Below, in pieces: positions 54,823 to 64,000 of a DNA stretch of 64,000 nucleotides; the stretch's first letter is position 1; every line of letters begins with the position of its first letter. Both the position numbers and the translations under genes were made by a program. Origin of the DNA: Pisolithus tinctorius. Lineage: Eukaryota > Basidiomycota > Agaricomycetes > Boletales > Pisolithaceae. The stretch is from the NCBI GenBank assembly GCA_024663395.1, contig JANFAH010000019.1:310001-374000 (forward strand). The letters are read 5' to 3'. The notes below the pieces were generated by a model. The model saw only the letters and a program-made list of their open reading frames with translations, did no database searches and was not told where the DNA came from.

Positions 54823-56661
54823 TTAATCTAAAACCAGCGGTCGCTCTGAAGTATCAGTCATGTCATCTGAAACCGCTTCCGGCTTATCAGCAGTTCTCGT
54901 TCCGGGAATCTGTAAGCTGTTCTGCCGGTATGTACATTTCCTCGATCTAGTCGAAGATGGGCACATGCTGCGGGACCTTGGAATGTTCCTTACCTCATTT
55001 CCTTTTGACATGCATGTCATGCTCAATGCCTTACGAGACCTCGGAGCGGCGGATGTCGTTACAGGCGGCTTAGGCCAGTCTTCCAGATGGGGGAAGACGA
55101 CCTGATGGGGATCGAAACCGGAGTCCAGTGAATTATGCGACGAAGGGATCGTTGAGAAAATGGAAGGTGATTTGAGAGGAAGCAATGTCGGATCAAGCAG
55201 TTCAGCACTGTCGACGACGACGACATCACTACCTAATTGGCCGACATCGAATGATGAAGGCCGTGATGGACTCCGCAGCGTCAATTCGGATGATGACAAC
55301 TTCTCGATCCCAACGACGGAGTGACCGAGGTGAGTCTCGGTACTCGGCTTGGCGGTAGCCATAGTGAAGTCAAGGATTGTCACTGGCAATACGGGTGCAG
55401 ATGTGCTGTTGATACTTAAGGATCCAGACGTCGCTAACCATGGAATTCGACACACACCAAACACTGGAACCCATCAAGAATCTGTGACCCATCTTTCCTT
55501 GGCCGCGCATCCGTAATAGCCATCTCCTGATTGTCTCAGGGATGGCTCGCATTTGGTCAACACCGCCCTTGATGAACTCTTTCCGAAATGCAAACAGGCC
55601 GAAGAACAACGCGGACTGGACCATGACACCGATCCATTCCACTAATAAGACTGTTCTAACTGTTTCCGTAATCGCCCCAGAATGCCAGATTAGGACCTCG
55701 TCGAAGTTTCTGGATATCTGCGATATGGGGAGCAGCCCAGGTGAGAGGATGTACCACATCCCCAATGTGTCCGCCGAGATTGAAAGCAGAACCTGCGTAA
55801 CGGCCATGCCGACAAGACGAACATACATGTTGCAAGTGAGAGAGGATGCTGACGATCCCCCACTACCCCGAGAGAACTGGACGCCGTGCACCAGGAAATG
55901 CCACCAAGCGGCCGCTACAAATCTGGCATGTGGACGAGCGGAGCGGACAATCAATGCAAACTTACCTGCGTATCCAACAGCTCCGATCGCAAGAATTATC
56001 GGAGGTACCCAGACTACAAAGATAGATGGAAGAGATGGATAAGTTGCCGGTCGACAGCCAAACCCCTCATACAAGTCAAAACGATGAGGTTGAACCAGCA
56101 GATCTAGATGTCGATACGTGAGTCCATCTTTGTCGTCGTCACATATAAAAGTAAGAGAAACCTGATCTACGCACGAATGGCAGTATAGACGAACGGAAGA
56201 GCGAAACATATGATACATTCCAACAAAATACGTTGTCGTTTTGATACAAACGCTGATGTTTGACTGAAGGACGCCAAACGCTCTAAATGGATACAGATAC
56301 AAAGGTATGCTGCAGGCAGCGCAAAATGCGAAGCTGTGATAAAGCTCGACGCTTACATTTAAACACGTCAGTACGTGCATTTACACCGAGACTGCAGCCT
56401 AAGCAGAGACGTACATATGTCGCACCATAGGGGGACCTTGATGTTGGCGTCGGTGGCCCAGATCAGGGCATCCACGGCGTATACAACATTGACGACCGAC
56501 AGCCATCCTCCAACGGCCATCGCGGCAATATTGGAAGCGCGAAAGTAGCAAGTCAAAGGTGTAAGAACGAGCGCAGAAAGGAAAAAAGAGAACGCCGACA
56601 ATAAAACCTGTAGTACAGGCATGATAGGAGCGTTGGGAGAACGGAGAACGGAGGTATCCAA
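54823..56661 (-). CDS. STE3: STE3-type pheromone receptor 2 (533 aa, divergent)
   Basis: Five exons on the minus strand: 56661-56415, 56351-56175, 56103-55966, 55914-55458, 55405-54823. The total is 1602 nt in frame with GT...AG introns. It starts MDTSVLRSPNAPIMPVLQVL. Landmarks: VPLWCDI, ITASHFALPAAYLCICIHLE (TM3), LVQPHRFDLYEGFGCRP, NMYVRLVGMAVTQVLLSISA, and LLPISQISRNFDEVLIW in place of the usual PWxSWxxxHxDFS loop. It has a long Ser/Thr-rich C-terminal tail. The 138-nt third exon matches the 138-nt fourth exon of receptor 1. It lacks the PLPWHLxAWNxGTC block shared by receptors 1 and 3, so it belongs to a different receptor clade, possibly another subfamily or a non-mating receptor-like gene. 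Confidence 0.92.
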
Positions 56662-57263
56662 AATGTCGGGATGGACTCGAACAACCGCAGTCCATTTTTA
56701 AACGGAATAAACCCGAGAGCAAGCGAAGTCGTGGAGCCAAAAATACAAGGAACATACCAACACAACTGCCTTCGAAACACTGATACGCTCACAGCCACGA
56801 AAATCACAAGGGTCGGATGTCAGTAGTCAATCATTCACGATGCAACAGTCCCAAAAGGAGCAAGAATGAAGGTAGTCACCGGAAATGGTAGTGTGAAAGT
56901 TTCAAGCTCATGCTCAAGCAACCAGCTAAATTCCCAGACACTGAGAATGCAATTTATGGAAGCTGGTAAGCCCAAAAATAAGTTATACCTGCGGGCGGTG
57001 TAGCGATCAGAAGATGACCCGGTGAGAAAAATGCAAAGATGACATACTGGTATGCAAAACGACCCAACAATACGCGAAAATAAAATATCTCCAGAATAAA
57101 TGATGCGGTATCATGAGCAGAAAACGAAATACAGCCCGAGAAACTGAGAAATCATGTTGGTGATACATCGAGGAAGTCATAAGGTGTGACATATAAAGGC
57201 CAACAACAAATTCTCAAGACGAACAAGTACTACAAGAGCGAAAACGTTGCTCGCGAAAGACAA
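56662..57263. other. Intergenic between receptor 2 and the coiled-coil gene
   Basis: The upstream region of receptor 2. Short minus-strand hydrophobic frames (56553-56807, 57007-57192) are not supported by splice sites. No pheromone precursor was seen. Confidence 0.45.
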
Positions 57264-58705
57264 TCACAGAAACGGAGGAGAGCCACGGAAGCTGTAGACT
57301 TCCCCGGAAAGAAGATAGGCAATCAGGTAACGCAAAGGGAGAGTAATGAGGTCGCCAATACCAAAGAATAACTTCAAGCCCAAAATGTGGAACGGAGACG
57401 GGGCGACATGTATGGTAGGCTGAAAGGCGGCACGTTCGGGTATGGTCTCAAGTGAGATAGGCGGAGAACGACATAAACCAGATTTCTGACAGGATCGCAA
57501 CCGTGACGGACTCGTGGGTCGCGTGTTTCCAGCCGCCCAGTACGGTTTGAGTATCTTCAGCTGTTCCTCCAGTGAAGAAAGCAAAGTAGGTGACACAGGA
57601 TCTGCGCGGATTTCCCTCCTTTCCAGCAGTGACTCGACGTCCTTCTCCAGCCTACACAGCCTTGTTTCATGAGCGTTCTTTGCGGCTTCCAACTTTTTCT
57701 CTTGTCTCCGTACACCTCTTTCCATACCTTCGTAAGTTTCCTCCACGTTCGCGTAAATCTCATTCGAGACGGCCTCCACCCGCGCCTGAGACTCCCGGAG
57801 TTGTGTTTCTAGCAATGCCACCTTTTCAGTTAGAAGTTTTAAATGTTCCTGCGCTTTCTCCATTTCCGAGGGAGGATAGTGAACTAAATCATGTAGATCG
57901 GTAATTCTTTGCCGGAGGCGTGAAACAAGATGATTCCAGGGTCGTAGGCCGGTAGCAAGGACGAAGAGTGTAATGCTGAACCAGGATATGGAAGCTGAAA
58001 GAGAGTCGCAGATGAAGCGCAGTAGCAGCGCACCGAGACATGGTGACAAGATGGTTAACGCAAGGTAAAATAGCTCGAAAGCACGCAATTCAGAAGAAGC
58101 GATGCGGGTGTACCGGTCTTCGGTGGATGCATCTTCGCTCGAAGGGTATGATCGGCGCCGTGGCCTCGATAATTGATACAGATTCCAGGGCACTACATTA
58201 CTCGTTGGTATGAGGTCGTTTTTAAGATGTGACAACGCCACTTACCCTCGATTATTTGGTGCAAGTAAAAGACAAGCAGAAGGAGAAGCATCACGTTTTT
58301 CACGTGGTCACCGCCAGTCAACCAGTTTCCTACAGGCGAGACTAGGGCAACCGTAATGGCGAGGTCGAATTCGTACCATGCTTTCATCCTATGTTCCACG
58401 TTTTTCTCCCTCACATCCGGCGAAGGTCGCTGAGAGAAAAAAGTACGGCGTGCGGATATAGTTTCTGCCACTTCTGATACCGCTGTCCCTATGTCGGTAT
58501 CGCTCTCTGGGTCATCCTCGCTCTGAGTGTCGGGGCTAGATTCTTCCTGGGACTGGGAAGAAATCTTGTAATCAGGGCGTGTTACCTTCTGAAGAGTTGC
58601 GTCGCTGACGTGTCCCATGACGTTCGCATACCCTTCTTTGATGCCCTTGGATTCCTGGGACAACGGAGATCTTTGCCGCAGAAAAATGCCCTTCATCGTC
58701 TCCAC
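57264..58705 (-). CDS. Membrane/coiled-coil conserved hypothetical protein (462 aa)
   Basis: Two exons, 58705-58246 and 58192-57264, joined by a 53-nt intron (GTAAGT...GTAG) to read HQIIE-V-PWNLYQLSRPRRRS; 1389 nt in frame. N-terminal half: charged, Ser-rich, then a helix pair (AWYEFDLAITVALVSPVGNW and VMLLLLLVFYLHQI). Middle: two further helices (FYLALTILSPCLGALLLRF, WFSITLFVLATGLRPW). Then a coiled coil of about 110 residues (EKVALLETQLRESQARVEAV... LEKDVESLLERRE) and a last hydrophobic stretch. The family is widespread in Agaricomycetes without known function. It sits inside the receptor cluster. Confidence 0.78.
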
Positions 58706-59139
58706 AGAAACATGATTAAAGTAATTCGGAGTCGGAACTCTATAGTCGGAGCCGGAAATCCCCGCTACGCTAGGTGTACATAGGACCAGCTAAGGATATC
58801 CAGCCTCAGCCATCCGACGGCTCTGCACACCGGACACGACACTTCAACGATGAGAGATGGTAGTGAGCCCACACTAGCGATACACAGATATGGAAAGTAG
58901 CCGGCATGTATGTCTGTACACCAGAAGTAAAAATTCTGCAACTTGTCGCAGTTGCGCTCAGAACGAACGAAGCCGCTGATCAATAAAAACAATGGGAATA
59001 AAAAATTAATCGATAAATAAATATCCGAGGGAGATCCCAAACAGGAATGCTGGTTAGATAGTTGTCAGTATATGGATCATGTCACTCTATCCAGAAAGCT
59101 ACGCACCTCAAGGGCACCGGAGCAACACCGACTGAAAGC
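58706..59139. other. Intergenic
   Basis: A 91-codon minus frame (58765-59040) begins with a hydrophobic stretch (INFLFPLFLLISGFV) but has no partner exon or recognisable domain. It may be the 5' leader region of the coiled-coil gene. Confidence 0.4.
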
Positions 59140-59280
59140 CTACACAATAACACAAAAGAAGCCGGTTACTGTGCCATTGCAGTACTCCTGGTCAGTCGGT
59201 ATAGATGAAGTGTCTTTGGGTGGCGGCAGCGGAGATTCTTCGATGAGCAAAAGTGACTCGAAACTGGCAAACGAGTCCAT
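59140..59280 (-). CDS. Lipopeptide pheromone precursor A (46 aa, CaaX CVIV)
   Basis: A short intronless gene on the minus strand, ATG at 59280, TAG at 59140-59142. It starts MDSFASFESLLLIEE, the MDxF start typical of basidiomycete precursors, has a Pro-rich middle (SPLPPPKDTSS) and ends TVTGFFC-VIV. The Cys would be farnesylated or geranylgeranylated, VIV removed and the end methylated. The likely mature peptide begins near EYCNGTV (processing site around D-Q-E). It carries a second Cys and a possible N-glycosylation-like NGT, which is not relevant after cytosolic processing. A TATA box lies about 110 bp upstream. The peptide should leave the cell through an ABC exporter and act on a partner's STE3 receptor. 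Confidence 0.88.
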   Translation of the reverse strand: MDSFASFESLLLIEESPLPPPKDTSSIPTDQEYCNGTVTGFFCVIV

Positions 59281-59714
59281 GAGAGTGACCAAACGAGAAG
59301 ATAGCCACGCAGGAGAGTAAGCTTGTTAGTCGGCACGTGGACAGTGGGGAGTTGGGACGCGTTATCATGTAACTGAACTGCTCAGGTTACGCTTTATAAC
59401 CCGGGTCCGGAGTCTGAAGCTCGAACAGAGCCCCTGAGGCCTCCCCCATTGTTTACCTTTTGCATTTGATGAAGGCTCCATTGTTGCTCGCCCAGAACCG
59501 TGCTGGGCTCGAAATCGGTTGAGACGGAGTTTAGAAATGCCACAAATCCTGTTCTAGAGGAGTTTGAACATCCGAGCTTTCCCACGAGTGGTCTTGTGAT
59601 CTTTACGTAAGACCATTCCTTTTCGCAGCGCAGATAATAATATGGGTGGACAATGGCAACATAGGTATCTCCATTGACTACTAAACAATGGCGGTCGACG
59701 ACCAATCGACAGCG
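59281..59714. promoter_or_regulatory. Shared divergent promoter region of pheromone precursors A and B
   Basis: The two precursor genes are transcribed away from each other across about 520 bp with a TATA box at each end (59391-59398 minus, 59715-59722 plus). No clear pheromone-response element was identified by eye. Confidence 0.45.
59391..59398 (-). promoter_or_regulatory. TATA box of pheromone precursor A
   Basis: TTATAAAG on the minus strand, about 110 bp upstream of the ATG at 59280. Spacing is typical for a highly expressed short fungal gene. Confidence 0.55.
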
Positions 59715-59722
59715 TATAAAAG
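59715..59722 (+). promoter_or_regulatory. TATA box of pheromone precursor B
   Basis: TATAAAAG, 86 bp before the ATG at 59801. Confidence 0.6.
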
Positions 59723-59800
59723 TCCTGCGGGCTGTATTTGCACCCCCGCACTTAATTTCGTGACTCCGTGAAAATTGCTGGCGAGTTTTGCCAATCTTCA

Positions 59801-60022
59801 ATGGACACCTTCATCTCAATCCTTGATATTACCTGCGATGCTGTGGATCAAATGGCAGGCGACCCAATACTCGTTGACGAAGAATCTTCTGTATGGGGAG
59901 TGGGCGCTCTCTGCGCCGCCGCAGTGCGGTCTACTGACGTCGTCGTCGATGCACCCCTACCAGTTGATCGTGAAATGCATTTCGGATGGGGCGGCACTGG
60001 CGGCTTTTGCACCATATGCTGA
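59801..60022 (+). CDS. Lipopeptide pheromone precursor B (73 aa, CaaX CTIC)
   Basis: Starts at the inner Met, MDTFISILDITCDAVDQM, chosen over the Met at 59768 because MDTF matches the precursor consensus and lies 86 bp from a TATA box. The acidic pro-region runs to APLPVD-R-EMHFGWGG; the D-R pair is a plausible processing site (most basidiomycete precursors use two charged residues). The mature peptide would be about EMHFGWGGTGGFC, followed by the CaaX tail TIC and a stop. A terminal Cys in the X position is compatible with farnesylation but uncommon. It lies about 0.5 kb from precursor A and 1.2 kb from the 3' end of receptor 3. Confidence 0.9.
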   Translation: MDTFISILDITCDAVDQMAGDPILVDEESSVWGVGALCAAAVRSTDVVVDAPLPVDREMHFGWGGTGGFCTIC

Positions 60023-61244
60023 ATACTGTTACTCTCCCCACTCCAGGCAAGTGGTACCTCTCCTTTGTCCACCTTCCTCGAATGTATTGGCTAACGCGTC
60101 AAGAGTAGTCTTAATATATCCGTTGCAACTATTTATTCAAACAACTTGCTGTCCGGACTACAGCATTTGCTTATTTTTATGCCTCCTATATATATATGGA
60201 AGTTCCTTAGTTCGCATTGTTACGATATTGCATCCATGTACATCGGCCACTCGCACTATACGGACGCTGAGAATGCATGTAGCATATTCATCAACTAGTA
60301 TTGTCCCACTACCAAACTGGCCAAGGGGAGCAAAGTTTCCTCGCGGTCTCGTCTCCCTATCGCGACCGTCGAGACGTGCATTGGTCGGATCGGCGCGTGC
60401 GCCGTGCGAGTGCGCAACCGGTCTCAATCCGGCTGTGTGCGAACAGCCGCTCGACGGGACCTTGAGTTTTACGGTGCCCTATACTTAGCGATAGCGCAAT
60501 CTAAGGACAACGAGTTGGACTCACAGGTGCATACTAGTTACAAGCAACCGTAAGCCCGGCCCGTAGCATCCTGCCTCTCAACACCTCATGAATAGTCCGA
60601 ATGCAGGCGACATCTTTGGAAGGTAAATTCCCGGAATGGAACTCCAGATGTGGTTTGTCTCGAGGAAGAGTTGTTCAGAGGCGTATCATGATCACTGCTT
60701 GAGACAACCGATTTACTCTTGCCCCCAAGTGCAGCACCGAATTACATATTTCCTGCACTAAGCTGCAGGTAGGAAAGCGAACCGACAACCAACTTGTGGC
60801 GCTCAAGCGTAAGAAGTGCACGGCCATACCACAAAACGGGACGTAGCATACGCCGTACCGACCCATCCTTCACTCAGCCTGTCGAAACCACTGCTAGTGC
60901 AGAGTGTATAAAATTACAGCTATGTTGTGAGTCAAGTGGCATATAGTACCGCAACATATAACAAATACAATAGTAAAAGTGTACAAGGAAGAGCTTGTAG
61001 CATCTTTGGCCATGCATTGTAGAGCCATTTAAGGAGCTGAGCTGGAAACCAAAGAGCGAAGAAGTCCAAGGAGCGACATAACTGCATGTAGAAATACAAT
61101 ATCGGACGTCGTGGGACACCTTCCTGCGACTGGCGCCTGGTGCAAGACATCGATTGGTCCTAGCGTCGTTAAAGCGCGATCCCGTACTGCGTGTGGACAG
61201 AAATAGCAGCACCCTCCTCGAGGGAGTACAATATGCAGCCATCA
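60023..61244. other. Intergenic
   Basis: No further CaaX-ending frame was found on either strand. A plus-strand frame of 237 codons (59775-60488) overlaps precursor B in another phase and is a shadow. 3' flanks of precursor B and receptor 3. Confidence 0.5.
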
Positions 61245-62890
61245 TTAGCGCCAACAGGCAGAACGCTCGACGACGTGAAAGGACGGTGAGGCAGGGACAC
61301 CACTGACGTCCACAGGGGAAGGATGTGAAGGTGAGCACTTCGTTCCAAAATCACTTCGCCTCGTGCTGGTATCAAACTCGGAAACGTCGGTAGCTGTCGG
61401 CGAGACATCACTCTCTCCGGGGTATCGAGGTAGCGTGAAGGACGAACAATTGATCGCTTTCTCTAAATCCGATGCAGTTCCGTAGCCCTTTAAGGAGGAT
61501 TCAAATGATGAATCTCGCTTGACGGGAGAAGGAAACGAGGTGACATAGACAGGTAAGGAGCCGGGCGTAACCTCGTCCATGGACTTGTTGAGACCGCATT
61601 TCCACCTAGAGATAGATGTGAACATCGCAATACTAAACGCAAGGCAGATCCTTACATTGATGGTGCACGTAGAACTGCCTGAGAAGCTGGCTTGTAACCA
61701 AAGAACTTGGCAATTGATAGGAACATGGCACGGTAGTGTCTACGAGCCTCGGCGGCGAAGCCAAAAAGAGTGAAAAATAGCAGCCCGCATGCAGGAAATA
61801 ACCACCTAGCCATTTCCACAGACACCACATAACGGGGATTACTCTGCCAGATAACAGCAGGGGAGAGACCAACGTAGGAAAAGTCATAATGAACGTTATC
61901 CCAAGATATCCATGGTTGAATGGGGAAAGCTTCGTTTGTAATGTAGAGACTGACGATGCTTATAGGAACGGTGGACGACATTTCGATACAGGCTAAAGCC
62001 ATCAAACGAATGTACTGGCCGACATTCATGGAACTGTTTGATACAACCAACTGATTGAATTCCAGTCGCCGCCGATAGAACGCCCGTAAAGTCAAAGCTA
62101 ATTGAAAAACACGAGTGAACAAGCATGGAAGGCGAACGAAAGCACGGACATACCTGAAAATGTGAATGATACGCAACCCAGGAGCGTGGGCCACATAAAA
62201 ACGAGAAAATATGCAGGAAGGGTATTATAGATTGATGGCCAGCATCCGACATCCTCCAGGATATCAAAACGATGACCTGTACATTATAAATATTTGTATT
62301 TAGCATCGTGTGCCGCCACGTACCTTGCACAACGTAGTCTGTAAGAAAACCGTGAACACACTATCATGAAAGCAACGAGACACACAAACTTACGGAGAGC
62401 CATAACCATGACAGGGAGCCCAATTGTGATACTAAGATCGACCATGACAGCGCGACGTTTCTGCATGATGTTGGTCAAACTTAGTGTTTAGTCTTAAGCC
62501 GCGACTTACATCGTCGCGAGTGACAGTGACAGACTTGATGACCGCTATCTTGTACAACCTTCGGCTAATGCACAGTCCAGCAGCTGGTATTCCAACACTG
62601 GCGCCGATGAACAATTTGGTGGCTATACGGTGGAGTAATTAGTGGATGGTGATAGAGGCAGGATAGTACGACACACAAATATCACACCATACCGGCGCGA
62701 GATTCAATGCATTGTTGCGCCAAGTGACGGAATTCACGAACTGCAGCAGGCAAGCCAAAGCTGTCCAAGCAATATACATGCAAGTACCAGAGTTCCACGC
62801 TTGTAGATGCCATGGCAGCGGAATAAGCACAGCGATGAAACCCACGAAGGAAAAAATTGGGAATAGCGGGTACGTGGGATTGACATTCAT
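61245..62890 (-). CDS. STE3: STE3-type pheromone receptor 3 (444 aa)
   Basis: Seven exons on the minus strand: 62890-62677, 62622-62510, 62460-62394, a 15-nt microexon 62338-62324, 62276-62154, 62097-61656, 61605-61245. The sum is 1335 nt in frame, giving 444 aa as for receptor 1. It starts MNVNPTYPLFPIFSFVGF. Landmarks: LIPLPWHLQAWNSGTC, LAPVWCDI, GIPAAGLCISRRLYKI, DKRRAVMVDLSITIGLP, HYVVQGHRFDILEDVGCWP, ALTLRAFYRRRLEFNQL, QPWISWDNVHYDFS, AAEARRHYRAMF, and a Ser/Pro-rich tail. It is close to receptor 1 in sequence and exon plan, with two extra introns around HYVVQG and one fewer near the start, so the two are likely paralogues or alternative specificities. Confidence 0.95.
62324..62338 (-). 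other. 15-nt microexon of receptor 3
   Basis: It encodes part of HYVVQG, between introns ending TTACAG and starting GTACGT. It is required to keep the otherwise invariant Y-V-Q-G-H-R-F block in frame. Confidence 0.75.
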
Positions 62891-63963
62891 GGAGGCAGTA
62901 TACTTCCCACAAACGAAGAGGACTGGAATGCGAGGAATTGCGATGGTAGGGCTAACTAGCCATCTTTAAAGTTGTCGGTAAGAACAATGGGCGGAGTTCT
63001 ATGTACGTGGTACCTTTGTCCTCTTGGTGCTGCATGACTGTGACACGTGACATGTTAACTACGTAAGCGTATAGCCTGGTTAGGCGCTCCTGCCCCTGCA
63101 CAGCGTGGCCCTCAGATCCGCACTACTTATTTTAGACAACTTTAGAGGTGTTTTAGCAACGGTGCGTGCGGACATGCTGACGTAAAGCCTTTTAGGCAGA
63201 GGTGTGAGGGTAGGTGCGTGCGGGTCGACGAGCAGATGTTCTCGTCTCATGGGGATTTCTGCCTGTGCAGTAGCTACCTTTTATCTACATCATGTGTTTG
63301 ATATCTCATTTGGTGGGGCGCGTCCGCCCTCATTCCTGCTATATGTTTATACTCCCCCCCTTTGGGGGATGACATTCATCCCACCTTCGGGCATAGTCCG
63401 ATTTCTTTATTTGGGCGTGATGTCAACTTGTAGTCTCAACAAGGTAAAATCCTGGCATGACATACTACTGGTCCACAGCCTCTGAAATTACATAAGAGCA
63501 AGGAGGTTTGAGGTTTTTCTTATATGATGTAAAAGACATTCTACGTAGGCATACTGAACAAATGGAATCGTGAAGTCGACCCGATCAAATTCATCAGCAA
63601 TGTATATTTGCCTCCTAGCAAGATACAAAGTAGCCCTGCTGGGACCGCTGGCGTTCAGAGTTCGCAACGGCTTCCCGGAAACCGCTGACTAGTGGTGGCC
63701 GCTGCAGTGATTACAAGTAAAAGTACTACAGCTACATGTAAAGATCGTGGCTATACGCAAGCTATGAGTGCTAGGGAGTAAGGATGAAAAGGGAAACAAG
63801 CAAATAATAGATAAATAAGATGGTGGCAAATGGTGAGTGTTTGAAATTCTGTTTGTACATTTATCGCAAGCGGAGGACGCCTGCACTATAAGTATTGAAG
63901 TTAGCGGATTGAAGGCACACGATGTGTAAAATCCACCCACAGAATATACTGCCATCGTTACCA
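62891..63963. other. Intergenic between receptor 3 and pheromone precursor C
   Basis: The promoter of receptor 3 plus unassigned DNA. No CaaX frame was found except at the right end. A CCCCCCCTTTGGGGG near-palindrome is at 63353-63369. Confidence 0.45.
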
Positions 63964-64000
63964 TTAAGCGATGACGCAAAAGCTATTGTAGTAGCCAACT
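63964..64000 (-). CDS. Lipopeptide pheromone precursor C, C-terminus only (CaaX CVIA)
   Basis: On the minus strand from the window edge: V-G-Y-Y-N-S-F-C-V-I-A then TAA (63964-63966). A small, Gly/Tyr/Asn-rich tail before C-V-I-A is what basidiomycete pheromone precursors end with, and CVIA is one of their commonest CaaX boxes. The start lies beyond the window, so length and MDxF start cannot be checked. Confidence 0.7.
   Translation of the reverse strand, partial: VGYYNSFCVIA

Noticed and set aside
56910..57200. CaaX-like endings C-L-G-I and C-H-T-L on the minus strand
   Set aside because: One has an in-frame stop within 20 codons upstream and no Met; the other has a non-aliphatic second residue and no precursor features.
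59394..60488. Open frames of 135 and 237 codons overlapping the pheromone genes
   Set aside because: They are in other phases or strands, lack domains, and conflict with the much better supported precursor genes.

Overview
The window comes from a basidiomycete fungus, most likely a mushroom-forming Agaricomycete. The evidence is short introns of about 50 nt, genes for STE3-type receptors and CaaX lipopeptide pheromones, a TPR-HET protein, the P-loop GTPase family common in Agaricomycetes, and a transposon set (Ty3 chromoviruses, copia, MULE, hAT, Tc1-like) typical of that group. I cannot place it to order or species.

Left part, about 1-37.7 kb: a deep, nested transposon graveyard that is strongly CpG-depleted (TG/CA in place of CG). 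Many insertions can be resolved to the base by their target-site duplications (TSDs). They are: five solo copies of one roughly 735-bp LTR (LTR-A; TSDs CCCAG, CTGGG, GAAGT, CTCCA, ATGAC); three full copies of a roughly 1.86-kb LTR (LTR-B; 4-bp TSDs that all reduce to NCGN); one copia element (5034-10052, TSD TAGAC, half-tRNA-iMet primer site); a chromodomain Ty3 remnant cut by a MULE (9-bp TSD AACTACATG); a Tc1-like element inside the Ty3 LTR (LTR-C); two CACTG-ended MITEs; and fragments of a hAT transposase and a zinc-cluster gene. Minisatellites built on a 21-bp GGAGATTCTCC-like motif recur throughout. A segment around 3.6-10.1 kb is repeated in inverted orientation at 12.0-16.7 kb, with the same solo LTR at the same site in both arms.

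Middle part, about 35-50 kb: sequence with normal CpG content begins inside a P-loop GTPase gene (35.3-38.4 kb, minus) that carries an 82-bp minisatellite. It is followed by a fragment of an unidentified multicopy gene, a SCT1/GPT2-type glycerol-3-phosphate acyltransferase (minus), two unidentified short genes (minus), a TPR-HET protein (minus) and a small conserved hypothetical gene (plus).

Right part, about 51.7-64 kb: a B-type (P/R) mating locus. Three STE3 receptor genes lie on the minus strand (51738-53429, 54823-56661, 61245-62890). They are interleaved with pheromone-precursor genes: 59140-59280 (minus, CaaX CVIV), 59801-60022 (plus, CaaX CTIC) and one cut by the window end (63964-64000, minus, CaaX CVIA). 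A membrane/coiled-coil protein gene (57264-58705) sits between receptors 2 and 3. Farnesylated peptides from a partner would bind the seven-helix receptors and control nuclear migration and clamp-cell development. Which pheromone activates which receptor cannot be read from sequence.
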